From the NCBI RefSeq assembly GCF_029714325.1, contig NZ_CP121666.1, positions 992,001-1,056,000 on the forward strand: DNA of 64,000 nt, read 5' to 3'. This stretch comes from Bradyrhizobium sp. CB1717 (GTDB lineage: Bacteria; Pseudomonadota; Alphaproteobacteria; Rhizobiales; Xanthobacteraceae). Both the position numbers and the translations under genes were made by a program. Under the pieces are notes generated by a model. It was not told the DNA's origin. It saw only the letters and a program-made list of their open reading frames with translations, and did no database searches. Positions 11,859-20,485 of the stretch are shown one piece after another. How positions within the stretch are numbered: the stretch's first letter is position 1; the number at the start of each line of letters is the position of its first letter.

Positions 11859-12659
11859 ATGCAGATCTCGATTGTCACCGTCATCGATATCGAGACGGCC
11901 CTGGCGGAGGGCAGTCTCGATGGAAACGCCTATGTCATCGACAATACGGGCCCATTCGCACAGTTGCCCCATGCTCGCGTGACAAATGTTCCCGGCGTTT
12001 ATGATGCCAATGGTTCGCAGGCCATGGAGGCTGTCCTGAACTGGATCACTGTCGGTGTCGCCCAGCTGCCACCGACGCTGCCACGCAGCTATCCCCACCG
12101 CTTTAACATTGCCAACACCGCACGACGACTGCTGAGCCCCTCCGTCCGTACTCAGGAGCACATCTCCAAGATTCAGGAGCACATCTCCAAGATGCTGACT
12201 GACCCTCCGAAGCCCCTGCAGGTTCGCGACCGCGGTGCAGTTCGCACCTATGACGCACCAGTGCTGAACGCGGCCGGCAAGGTGCTGAAGCCTGATGATG
12301 CCACTACGGCGGCCAGCGTGCCTCCAGTTGTCGTGAGGATCCGCGGGGCTGCGGTGGAGGATGGTGTTCTGTATCCGGCCCTCTACGGTTCGCCCGATCC
12401 GTTGACGGATGGCTGGTACTGGAGCGCCACCGTCGATACGGCCAAGGTCGGTCGCCACGACTATACGATGGAGGTGGCGCTCTATCGCCCCGTTCAGGAG
12501 ACCAGCAAGATGCTCTGGGAGCCGCTGCTGTTCACCCTGTCGTGCGGTATTCAGGTTAGTAACGTACCGAGCGTCAACGGCTTCACTAGCGGCTTCGTGC
12601 CCGGCCTGCTGCCCATACCGCCGTCCGGACCTACATGCGTTGAGGGAGACGCGATATGA
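11859..12659 (+). CDS. PixA/AidA-family protein 2, with insertion
   Basis: 266 aa, much longer than the usual 160-190. It starts like the family (QISIVTVIDIETALAEGSLD, NAYVIDNTG) and ends with the family WYWSATVD-type strand. The extra length lies in the middle and includes a perfect tandem repeat of six residues, QEHISK, encoded by an 18-bp duplication near 12154-12189. An AGGAGGACTATAAA ribosome-binding site lies just upstream, 12 nt after protein 1. No signal peptide is visible, so it is probably cytosolic. The role is unknown. Confidence 0.65.
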   Translation: MQISIVTVIDIETALAEGSLDGNAYVIDNTGPFAQLPHARVTNVPGVYDANGSQAMEAVLNWITVGVAQLPPTLPRSYPHRFNIANTARRLLSPSVRTQEHISKIQEHISKMLTDPPKPLQVRDRGAVRTYDAPVLNAAGKVLKPDDATTAASVPPVVVRIRGAAVEDGVLYPALYGSPDPLTDGWYWSATVDTAKVGRHDYTMEVALYRPVQETSKMLWEPLLFTLSCGIQVSNVPSVNGFTSGFVPGLLPIPPSGPTCVEGDAI

Positions 12660-13153
12660 CAAAAACGATCAACATTCTCCTGGTGGTGGATGTCGTCGCC
12701 GCATTGGAGGCAGATACGCTCGCTGGCTCTCTCTACATGATCGATGACAACCGTCTAGGCGGCTCGCGCAACCAGGCGACCGCCGGGCTCGCGACCGCCG
12801 TGACACCAGGAGACGAGATCATCTGGACGTTGTTGCCGATCGAATGCGAAAATCATGCCGCGATACGTGCGATCAAACTGCCGGCGGAAATCTGCGAGGT
12901 TCGACGCGAAACCTATCCCGAGTCTGATGTCAGCTATTGGGTTGGTACGGTGAAGCAGCCGGTCGGCGACCTACCGTATGGGCTGACGTTGGAGCTTGGC
13001 AGCCGGATGCGGACGCTCGATAGCGGTGCCGACGCGCGCCTCATCGATGCCGCCCTCAACGCTTCCCCGGGTGCCACCCGAACCAGAAGTTCATCGCGCC
13101 TCGTCGAGGCCGCCCTCAACGCTTCCCCGGGCACCCGAACCAGGAGTTCATGA
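12656..13153 (+). CDS. PixA/AidA-family protein 3, with C-terminal tandem repeat
   Basis: 165 aa. KTINILLVVDVVAALEAD and GSLYMIDDNRLGG are close to the family N-terminus; TPGDEIIWTLLPIE and YWVGTVKQPVGDLPYGLTLE match the middle and last strands. The C-terminus is two consecutive copies of a 19-residue unit (RLIDAALNASPGATRTRSS, then a variant with RLVEAALNASPGTRTRSS), encoded by a direct DNA repeat at 13035-13152. Start and stop overlap both neighbours by ATGA, so translation is coupled. Confidence 0.75.
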   Translation: MTKTINILLVVDVVAALEADTLAGSLYMIDDNRLGGSRNQATAGLATAVTPGDEIIWTLLPIECENHAAIRAIKLPAEICEVRRETYPESDVSYWVGTVKQPVGDLPYGLTLELGSRMRTLDSGADARLIDAALNASPGATRTRSSSRLVEAALNASPGTRTRSS

Positions 13154-13716
13154 TGATTATCAGTCCCGCATCGCAGCGGCCCCCCAGCAGCCCAAGCTTG
13201 GCCTCCACACAGCTGAACATCGTCACACTCATCGACGTTGCAGGAACCCTACGGGCCGGCGGCCTCAGCGGGAAAACTGGGCTAATGGACAATGGCGGCG
13301 AGAGTACCGGTAAAGGCACGAACAGCTTGCGGACAGTGTGCCGCCAGGGCCAAGTCCTGAACTGGCTGGTTTATTGTACTGACATGGAAAAGCGTCCGGA
13401 CGGGAGCTGGCCTCTATTCGCGCGTATCGTGAACATCGTTTTCGTGCTGCCCGATGGGACGCCACAGCTCGGCAAAATTTGCGCTGATCTTAAGATCTAT
13501 GGCGGTCCGGACAAGATCCGCAGTCCGTGGACACCCTCCTACTACTACTGGGCGGGCTCTGTCGACCTGGAGATCGAGCCGGGGCTCTATCCCTATCGCC
13601 TCGTACTTGAGGTCGACACAGTCGATCGAAATCGCAAATCGTATTTCAACCTGGACGGACCAGCCTTGCAGGTCATTCCTCTGAGCGTCATCCATGCAGG
13701 GGGCCAGCATGGATAA
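13150..13716 (+). CDS. PixA/AidA-family protein 4
   Basis: 188 aa and the clearest family member: QLNIVTLIDVAGTLRAGGLS, GTNSLRTVCRQGQVLNW, and YYYWAGSVDLEIEPGLYPYR reproduce the PixA/AidA signature blocks in order. A Ser/Pro-rich N-terminal extension of about 20 residues precedes the domain. The ATG overlaps the stop of protein 3. Family members accumulate as crystalline inclusions or as quorum-regulated cytosolic proteins in other bacteria; whether this one does is not known. Confidence 0.85.
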   Translation: MMIISPASQRPPSSPSLASTQLNIVTLIDVAGTLRAGGLSGKTGLMDNGGESTGKGTNSLRTVCRQGQVLNWLVYCTDMEKRPDGSWPLFARIVNIVFVLPDGTPQLGKICADLKIYGGPDKIRSPWTPSYYYWAGSVDLEIEPGLYPYRLVLEVDTVDRNRKSYFNLDGPALQVIPLSVIHAGGQHG

Positions 13717-13999
13717 GAAGCTTGCAGCGAAGTTGTACGCGGACAGACCTACCCAATCAATTGCGGGCGTTGCAATCGCGTGCAGCTCTGTCGCGCGCTT
13801 CCCGGCAGCCATCGGTAACACCGATCAGAGGAAGATGGAACGGCGCTTGGGCCTGCGATTGCAGGTCCTTCCGATTCGGCCCCGAGCGGGTCCAAGGTTA
13901 GTCCGCCGACTCAGTCGGAAAAGTGAAGGGGATAATATGGGTAGCGATATCAGGTGGCCTACACGTCGCCTATCCCGCGCCTGCGCGGGTCATTGCTGA
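13709..13999 (+). CDS. possible small ORF coupled to the PixA operon
   Basis: The frame starts MDKKLAAKLYADRPTQSIAG and overlaps the end of PixA-like protein 4 by 8 nt. The second half is Arg-rich (RPRAGPRLVRRLSRKSEGD) and not obviously protein-like. No family is recognised. It may be spurious, a remnant, or a small basic peptide. Confidence 0.25.
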   Translation: MDKKLAAKLYADRPTQSIAGVAIACSSVARFPAAIGNTDQRKMERRLGLRLQVLPIRPRAGPRLVRRLSRKSEGDNMGSDIRWPTRRLSRACAGHC

Positions 14000-14034
14000 T
14001 CGACTGCTTTGTCCAACAATCTAAGGGAACTCTT

Positions 14035-14583
14035 ATGAGCCAGCGCGCCATCATCGTTGTCGATATCCAAAACGAATACTTCCCAGATGGCAAGCTGCCC
14101 CTGGTTGGTATCGTGCATGCGGCCGCCAACGCGGCTAGGGTGATTCAGGCCGCCCGCGCGCGTGGTGATGCGGTTATCCACGTTCAGCACGAAATGCAGG
14201 AACGTCATCCCTCTATCTTCGCTCCGAACACCAGAGGAATAGAGATCAATCCCATTGTCCAGCCCCTAGAACGTGAGGCCCTGGTCGTCAAGCACTATCC
14301 CAACGCCTTTCGCGACACCGATCTGAAGCAGCGGCTCGATGCCGGGGGCGTTAGGGAGGTCGTGATCGTCGGAGCAATGAGCCACATGTGCATCGATGCG
14401 ACCAGCCGGGCCGCCGCCGATTACGGCTACAAGACCACGATCTTGCACGACGCTTGCGCCACCTGCGATCTTCCATTTGGTGGCATAACAGTGCCCGCCG
14501 TGCAGGTTCATGCGGCCTTTATGGCGGCCCTTGGCTTGGCCTACGGCACGGTCACGACGACCAGTGAATATTTAGCAGCCTAA
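14035..14583 (+). CDS. isochorismatase-like cysteine hydrolase
   Basis: 182 aa, the usual size. The catalytic triad is visible: Asp in IIVVDIQNEYF near residue 10, Lys in LVVKHYPNAF near 84, and Cys in VGAMSHMCIDATSRAA near 119. The family hydrolyses isochorismate, nicotinamide, N-carbamoyl or ureido substrates; this one cannot be assigned further. The chosen ATG has an AAGGGA site 6 nt upstream. It follows the PixA genes after about 320 nt, so membership in the same operon is likely but not certain. Confidence 0.85.
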   Translation: MSQRAIIVVDIQNEYFPDGKLPLVGIVHAAANAARVIQAARARGDAVIHVQHEMQERHPSIFAPNTRGIEINPIVQPLEREALVVKHYPNAFRDTDLKQRLDAGGVREVVIVGAMSHMCIDATSRAAADYGYKTTILHDACATCDLPFGGITVPAVQVHAAFMAALGLAYGTVTTTSEYLAA

Positions 14584-14957
14584 TGCTGTTTGCGGCCTCG
14601 GCTAACACTAGTCACGTGAATCCTAAGGCTCGCCGCATAAAGTCTGCTGACCTCCAAGCAGAAGCGTTTTACAGAAGCCAAATCTGATCTGCGGACTTAG
14701 CTCATTTGAAGGGCTTGGGATCTCGGTTGCAACGTTCGATTAACGTACGGATTCGGCATCGAGCGACCTGACGGAGGTGTGACATCTCGCTGAATTTTGC
14801 TGCCTCGCTCCAGCGACAACTTCGCCAGAGCGATACCAGAGGCTCGATGGTGCGACAATGGAAGCTGTCATGCTGATCCTGACACGGCAGACGAGCGATA
14901 TTCCCGCCGCGGCGGTCGCGTTCGCCGACTTAAGGAGATCGTGTTGCGTACCAACCA
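14584..14957. other. intergenic stretch before IS5 copy 1
   Basis: No complete gene. A short plus-strand frame near 14860-14950 (MEAVMLILTRQTSDIPAA) is cut by the IS end and may be a truncated remnant. No terminator hairpin with a T-run was recognised after the hydrolase. Confidence 0.4.
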
Positions 14958-16480
14958 GTCGACCGTGAAGAACGTTGATCATGAGGTCTGTTGACGGGAT
15001 GACCAGGCGCCGGCGAACAGGAAGGCGCAGCAGATCCGGACAAACAAAGTCGTGAGCCAGAGGATCAGAAGCCGGAAGTTGTAGCCCGCGGCGGCAAGGA
15101 CCGCGTTGGGGGCGTCGCCGCGGGTGCCGGCGAGATGATTTCGGTTCATCCGGTGCTCATTCTTGAGATGGCCTATCACCGGTTCGACCGCGGATCGGCG
15201 TCGGAAGGCGCGTTTGATTGCTGCGGTCACGCCACGCTTCTGGCCGGCGACATAGACCTTGAAGATCTTGTCTTTCGGCGCGTTGTGACCGCGATAGCCA
15301 GCATCGGCAACGATCCTGGTCAGGCAAGCGCCGACGCTGGCCTCGATCTCGGGAATGACAGTCGCGAGCGTGTGTCCGTCATACGGATTGCCCGGCAACG
15401 CTTTCACATGGGCGACAAACTGGCCGCCCTTGCAGCGATCAACGGGCGTGGCGACACTCACCTTCACGCCGAACTCGTAGGGCTTGTGAGCTTTTCCCTT
15501 ACCGATGCATTCGACCTCCGGCGCGTGCAACGAATAAATTTTCTTGCCGCGCTGCCGTTGCCGCTGTTCGCGGACCTGCCGGGCCAGCGACAGCGGCAAC
15601 GCAAAGACGTCCTCCAGCTGCGGCCGATCCGCGATCTTGCGACCAATATCGCGGATCACGCGGCCCAGCATGGTCCTAATCGTGCGCAAGGCGCGGTTCG
15701 CCCGATTGAAGTGCTTGGCGTGGGCGTAGCGCTGATGTCGGATCAGTGCGATCTTGCCGACGCGGACGTAGGATTGGCGCAGCTCCGCACCAACCTCTCG
15801 CGCGCCCGATGCATCAGTCGAGCATCGGTCGGGAATGCGATCGCCTTCTCCTGCACCGTGGTGTCGACGATGACCTGGGTGAAGTCGGTGGGTTTCGCCG
15901 CGCCCAGCCGCACCGCGGCAGAGAGGCTCTCCTGAACCAATACCGCAAGGCGATCCTCGCCCATCCGTTGCCGCCAGCGCGTCAGTGAGGAGCGGTCGAA
16001 CACCAGCCGGTGCTGGAAGAACTCTTCGCCGCAAAGCAGCTGATAGTAGGGATTTTCGACCCAGCGCTCGCACAACCCTTCGTCCGAGAGGTCGTGCATG
16101 TGCTTGAGGATGGCGAGCCCAACCATCAAGCGGGTCGGCAATGGCGGCCTGCCGGGATCATCGTCATAGACCGCGCCGAACCGGTCTTCGAGGAACCGCC
16201 AGTCGATCGAGCCCGACAGTCTGACCAGCGCATGGTCCGGATCGACGATTTGATCGAGCCTCGCCTTGAACAGATCGTTCTGTCCGCTCTCCCGCCGCGC
16301 CTTCGGCCGCATTGCAATTGCCCGTCGTTGATTAGCCCGCCGCGACAGAATCACAGCGATCGCCCAAGAGCAATTTGCAAGAAACTGCGGGCTCACCCGC
16401 CGAAATCCTGCGAACAGAACCATGTCTGTTCGCCAAAAATCGATTCTCTCTCAACGGCTTGCGTGTTCTTCACAACCGAC
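14958..16480 (-). mobile_element. IS5-family element, copy 1 (1523 bp)
   Basis: Ends GTCGACCGTGAAGAAC on the left and GTCGGTTGTGAAGAAC on the right (reverse complement). It has the same length as copy 2 at 21014-22536 and appears identical apart from one end position. No target duplication is visible (left flank CCAACCA, right flank AAATCAGCC), so recombination between copies or an adjacent deletion has probably changed one flank. Partial copies lie at 26518-27180 and 29188-29510. Confidence 0.9.
14979..16423 (-). pseudogene. IS5-family transposase in two overlapping frames
   Basis: The N-terminal part (15743-16423) has RPKARRESGQNDLFKARLDQ, LPTRLMVGLAILKHMHDLSD and FTQVIVDTTVQEKAIAFPTD, which holds the first catalytic Asp. 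The C-terminal part (14979-about 15800) has SLHAPEVECIGKGKA, NPYDGHTL, VADAGYRGHN (second Asp) and AVEPVIGHLKNEHRM (Glu). Homology crosses from one frame to the other by a -1 shift near 15790. Copy 2 has the same shift, so it is either an old mutation carried by moving copies or a programmed frameshift. Confidence 0.85.
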
Positions 16481-16483
16481 AAA

Positions 16484-16499
16484 TCAGCCATAGCTCGGC
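16484..16499. repeat. remnant inverted-repeat end shared with the 27181-27245 palindrome
   Basis: AATCAGCCATAGCTC, directly after the right end of IS5 copy 1, is identical to the outer part of each arm of the palindrome at 27181-27245. It is probably a leftover end of another IS. Confidence 0.55.
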
Positions 16500-16537
16500 G
16501 AAACCCAGGACGGCCTGCCATTTCTAACCTGGAGACG

Positions 16538-18514
16538 TCATTCACGGTGGATACCCACGGGCATTGCGCGTCGGTCGAAATAGCCTCCAGGGAACGCGGT
16601 CGTTGCGGGCATTTGCTCATATGGATGCCAGAGGGGAAGGCCAATCAGCCGTCCATCGAGTCGTATGATCAGTCTGCGAGCGGTCATGTCTTCTATTGCC
16701 GCGTCGATCTCAGCCTGTATTGCATTCGCCGTCGCCAGCCGTTTGCGCAGGAGCGTTTCTGGCACGCCTTCATCCGCGGCCAGAAGAATTTCGCGCTTGA
16801 GGCCCTTCACACGGTGTTTGCGCTCCACTGCAATGGCACGCGTGTCCTCGACGGTTAGCTCTTCGCCGCTGTCACGCATCCACAGCATGGGTAGCTTCCG
16901 CTCATACCAAGATCTTTGCCAGGCATCGACAGCCAGGGTAACAGCCTGCAGCCCCGGGCGGCGGTTCGCGTCGCCAGCTGCGTAGTGACCGCCGACATCG
17001 TTGTCTTCACTGTCTTCGAAGTAATAAACCTGATCCGCGAGCTCGATCTCCGACAACGGATAGACGTAGCTATATGCGCGGGCCGGGAGCAGTTTCAGGC
17101 CGTATTTGTCGGCTGCGTAATGATAGGGGCTATAGCGCTGGTACCGCAATCGCACTGTACGTCCTGGCTGCAGATGATGCAACAGCGGCAAACAAGCGGC
17201 CATTTCCGAATACCATGCGTCACTCTCGCCCGGGAAACCCCACAGCACACTCCAACTCACCCGCACGCCGTACTGACGGCACCATTTCAAGAGCTGAACA
17301 TTATGCGCTGCTGTCGTTCCTTTACCCATTAGCTTCAAAATACGGGTGTCCAGGCTTTCGATACCTGGCTGGATCCAGCGGATGCCAGCGCTGGCCAACT
17401 TCTCTACTTCGTGGCGCTTCAGATTCGCTTTGACTTCGAAAAAGATCGCGAGCTTCCTAGGCATTGCGGTGAGGTGGGGCAGCGCTTTTTCGAAGTAGTC
17501 AAGGGCTAGTATATTGTCGACTGCTTCGATACGCGACGAGCCGTAACGCGTCGACATTTCAATCATTTCCTCTACAGCCTGCTCGGCGGGTTTCTGACGG
17601 TAGGTGATCGATCCGCCGTTCAGCCCGCAGAACGTGCAGGGACTGCGCTCGCCCCACCAGCAGCCACGAGAGAACTCCATCGGCAGTCCGGGATGGATAC
17701 GGTCAGCGTAGAGCGATCGCTCAAGTTCAGCGAAATAGTCCGAGAAATCGGGCAACGGCAGATCTCGCATGTTTTTAATCACCGCCCGGGGCACCGAATC
17801 ACGCATCGGCGTCGCAGGATAGCCGGCCTTGCGGTGCGCCGGACCGAACACGCCAAATGGCAGGTCGGCCGAGGGAATGTCTTTGCCACGATGAAGGATG
17901 TCGTAACACAGCGCCCCCATCAGTGCGTCGGCCTCGCCGGATACGATGTAATTGACCCATGGGAAACGAGCGTGAGTGGTTCGCCCCATCACTGACTCGC
18001 AGTTTGCTCCGCCCATGAGAGTAACAACGCCAGGTGAGCGCTCGCTCAATCGACGCAGCAGCGCGAGCGAAGGGACGTGCTGGCCAAAGGTAGAGGTGCA
18101 TCCGACGATGGCCGGACGATGCATCAGCACCTTGTCCGCTGTCCAATCGATGAACTCCCCCATAAGCAACCGCAGTTTTTGCAAATTCGCGCGACTCTCG
18201 GCCATGCCTTTCCCAGCGTGCATCGGCGTGCGATTGAAGTACCTGTCGAGAAAAGCGTCGTGGTCAGGCTCAAACTCGGGAAAGGCGACGCCTGCGAACA
18301 GCCAATCGACAAGCGCTTCCTCAGGCGGGCTGCTCTCGAGGAGATGATAATCAGGAAGGCCTATGTATTCCATAAACCAAATGTTAGCGCATACTATGCT
18401 GGATCGCAGTCCGGCCCGTGTCAGCACCGACTTCAGTAAACCAAGCGCCAGCGATGGCCGTTCAACCGCCGACATCGGCATGTTGACCAAAACGATCGGC
18501 ACATCGGTGCTCAT
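16538..18514 (-). CDS. B12-binding radical SAM RiPP C-methyltransferase
   Basis: About 658 aa, matching RiPP-maturation radical SAM protein 1 (class B, cobalamin-dependent C-methyltransferase type). The N-terminal part is Rossmann-like (IVLVNMPMSAVERPSLALGL; IVGCTSTFGQHVPSLALLRR; TLMGGANCES), typical of a cobalamin-binding domain. The [4Fe-4S] motif FSRGCWWGERSPCTFCGLNG lies near residue 280, with the long Cys spacing of this family. EVKANLKRHEVEKL and GIRWIQPGIESLDTRIL follow as TIM-barrel strands. The preferred start is ATG 18514 with a GAAGGGAAG site; a GTG two codons earlier is also possible. Third gene of the Nif11 operon; it would methylate unactivated carbons of the precursor core. Confidence 0.9.
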   Translation of the reverse strand: MSTDVPIVLVNMPMSAVERPSLALGLLKSVLTRAGLRSSIVCANIWFMEYIGLPDYHLLESSPPEEALVDWLFAGVAFPEFEPDHDAFLDRYFNRTPMHAGKGMAESRANLQKLRLLMGEFIDWTADKVLMHRPAIVGCTSTFGQHVPSLALLRRLSERSPGVVTLMGGANCESVMGRTTHARFPWVNYIVSGEADALMGALCYDILHRGKDIPSADLPFGVFGPAHRKAGYPATPMRDSVPRAVIKNMRDLPLPDFSDYFAELERSLYADRIHPGLPMEFSRGCWWGERSPCTFCGLNGGSITYRQKPAEQAVEEMIEMSTRYGSSRIEAVDNILALDYFEKALPHLTAMPRKLAIFFEVKANLKRHEVEKLASAGIRWIQPGIESLDTRILKLMGKGTTAAHNVQLLKWCRQYGVRVSWSVLWGFPGESDAWYSEMAACLPLLHHLQPGRTVRLRYQRYSPYHYAADKYGLKLLPARAYSYVYPLSEIELADQVYYFEDSEDNDVGGHYAAGDANRRPGLQAVTLAVDAWQRSWYERKLPMLWMRDSGEELTVEDTRAIAVERKHRVKGLKREILLAADEGVPETLLRKRLATANAIQAEIDAAIEDMTARRLIIRLDGRLIGLPLWHPYEQMPATTAFPGGYFDRRAMPVGIHRE

Positions 18515-18624
18515 CTTCACTTCCCTTCAAGTAGCTATGCGGATGGTGTACGATGATGCTGAGATCCGCACCGCAATCGAGACCGGTGCCTGCTCCTTAC
18601 GCTTTGATGCGGGCCCTAGCTTTG

Positions 18625-18762
18625 TCACACAATTGCGGGCCACAGGCTCGCGATAGCCGCGATCACTTCAACGTCTTCCTCTTCCAAAGGCGTGTGGCAG
18701 CGCCTATCACAGCGCAGGCGACTTCTGCGATCGCTCCGCGACGCTGCCGACCGGCATGACAC
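18625..18762 (-). CDS. possible 45-aa ORF between the two radical SAM genes
   Basis: A GTG-initiated frame ending EEEDVEVIAAIASLWPAIV, an acidic then hydrophobic tail that looks protein-like, after an Arg-rich first half. It fills most of the 300-nt gap between the epimerase and methyltransferase genes. In another frame the same gap encodes SLKELRILASENVGPGVMPV, so it could equally be a frameshifted remnant of a longer small protein. No ribosome-binding site is convincing. Confidence 0.25.
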   Translation of the reverse strand: MSCRSAASRSDRRSRLRCDRRCHTPLEEEDVEVIAAIASLWPAIV

Positions 18763-18820
18763 CAGGCCCCACGTTCTCGGAGGCTAAGATCCGCAGCTCC
18801 TTCAGGCTGACCTCTCGTCC

Positions 18821-20407
18821 TTAACGCGATTCGGCATAATCCACTCGCATATTGGGAGCCGCGCGGTTGGCCGCTTCGATGCGAACCGCGGGGTCCTCGC
18901 TGGTCTGCGAAACGAGCTGATCGTCAAGGTCCTCCGCAATTACTCCGGCAGTGTACAGTTGGTCCAGGAGGTCAGCGACTGCGAGCACGCTCGTTCCGTC
19001 AGCTGCAATCCGCGCGACCAGCTCCGACGCTGTGCAGTTGCCGCACGCGATTAGATCGCCAACGGAGATCGGACCGACGTTGTCGGCCACCCGGTGTTGC
19101 ATGTTGCGCGAGCGAAGATTAAAGCCTCGAGTCCCTGCCTCGTATTGAAGGTCTCTGCGGAAGCGGATCGGCAAGTCGGGAGGGGGGCATTCGAACATAT
19201 GTTGATCGATTATTCTTTGCAGGCCGTCACGGAACTCGTTGGGCGTCTCGAAGAAACGTTCAGCCACAATACGGTAGCCGAGAGGCCAGCGGTTGCTGCC
19301 AGGCACCGGCGTCACTAGCTGCACACGTCCCCTCAGCATATTCACAAGGAATCCGGAAACGCAGGCGATCGTCGTATGATTGCGTTCCGGCACTCCAATT
19401 GCATTGTCTTTGTCGACTCCTTTAAGCCTCTCCTTTCGTTCACGCGCGCGCCCAGCGAACGCTTTTGCAGTTAGCGCGCCCCTGCCCTGGATGATAAGTT
19501 CGACGCCCATTAGCTGCTCAGGCGAAAAGGCGGCGTGGATCTGATTAAGGTGAGTTGTGCTCAGCACGGAGAAGCGATTTGTCACAGTACGATATTGCCT
19601 AAACAGCTCGAGCACGCGCTGTGTGAGCGCCGTATCTTTAAGCGGGGCGGCCGTCGTTGTTTGCGGCAGTGCCCCCGTGATCTGACAGTAATCAAACAGA
19701 AAGCGATCATAGTGCGGGTTGTCCATAGGATCCGTGGCCCAGTAGCAGAATCCGGTTCGGGCGGCCGAGCCAAACATCTCGTTCGCTACCCCGACCACGC
19801 CACGCCAGAGTTCCGCATGCTCTTCGTTGTATTCGAAATACCCTTTGAAACGACCGGCCGAGAGGCCGCAGAACCAGCAACCGACGGTGCAGCCTTCGCT
19901 CAGCTCGAAAGCTATTACGGGGTGCGTGACCGACGACGCCGATCCTCCTAATTCGCAGTTGCAGCGGCGGATTTGGCGTTCGCGCCAGGCATGAAAGCGA
20001 GGGTTGACCGTCGACATTTTGCCTTCGTCGCGCAAGAGGTCGCGATGACGCAACATCTCGCGTATATACTCGTCCCAGATCACAGCCAGCGGCCAGGACG
20101 CACACTCCGGCTTAAAGCGGTATTTCAGGTGAGTACCGCGCCAGAGCGGCAGCATTTCCATTGGATCAACTTCGATACCGTAACGCCGGCTTACCAATCG
20201 AGGGGCGTTAACATCTTCCGAAAGCTCCCTGCGGAACTTCATGTCCCCTACCAGCCGCTCCATGAAGCGCTTGATGTGTGACAAGGTGCGCAACTGCTCG
20301 GGGGTGCGCCGGTCAAAGATCTGTCGATAGTGTTCCGCAGCAACGGGGCGCACTACCTTAGTGTGCGCTGAGCTACATTCTTGCAGGCGGGATGGTGCAA
20401 CTTTCAT
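18821..20407 (-). CDS. radical SAM RiPP-maturation amino-acid epimerase
   Basis: 528 aa. The CxxxCxxC cluster motif is ELSEGCTVGCWFCGLSAGRF near residues 165-185, a phrase typical of the PoyD/OspD-type peptide epimerases. The N-terminal 100 residues (IFDRRTPEQLRTLSHIKRFM) resemble a precursor-binding extension, and RRYGIEVDPMEMLPLW follows. A C-terminal helical domain ends near ADLLDQLYTAGVIAEDLDDQ. The start has a GAAGGTGAT site. It lies 78 nt downstream of the Nif11 precursor on the same strand. The expected reaction is radical conversion of L- to D-residues in the core by abstraction of the alpha hydrogen. Confidence 0.88.
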   Translation of the reverse strand: MKVAPSRLQECSSAHTKVVRPVAAEHYRQIFDRRTPEQLRTLSHIKRFMERLVGDMKFRRELSEDVNAPRLVSRRYGIEVDPMEMLPLWRGTHLKYRFKPECASWPLAVIWDEYIREMLRHRDLLRDEGKMSTVNPRFHAWRERQIRRCNCELGGSASSVTHPVIAFELSEGCTVGCWFCGLSAGRFKGYFEYNEEHAELWRGVVGVANEMFGSAARTGFCYWATDPMDNPHYDRFLFDYCQITGALPQTTTAAPLKDTALTQRVLELFRQYRTVTNRFSVLSTTHLNQIHAAFSPEQLMGVELIIQGRGALTAKAFAGRARERKERLKGVDKDNAIGVPERNHTTIACVSGFLVNMLRGRVQLVTPVPGSNRWPLGYRIVAERFFETPNEFRDGLQRIIDQHMFECPPPDLPIRFRRDLQYEAGTRGFNLRSRNMQHRVADNVGPISVGDLIACGNCTASELVARIAADGTSVLAVADLLDQLYTAGVIAEDLDDQLVSQTSEDPAVRIEAANRAAPNMRVDYAESR

Positions 20408-20485
20408 GGATCACCTTCATGGCTCCTGCGCACCGGCACGCTATTGATTGAGCATGAGCCGATGCGCTGAGCTAGGAAAACGTGT

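Noticed and set aside
13957..13975. GG-N10-GC match upstream of the cysteine hydrolase (TGGCCTACACGTCGC)
   Set aside because: The -12 box is TCGC instead of TTGC, the -24 box deviates after TGGC, and there is no activator site; probably chance.
13954..14034. Upstream extension of the cysteine hydrolase
   Set aside because: The family N-terminus begins at the internal ATG at 14035, which also has the ribosome-binding site.
15135..15935. 266-codon frame opposite the IS5 transposase (also at 21191)
   Set aside because: Antisense shadow of the transposase; the complementary frame has all the catalytic motifs.
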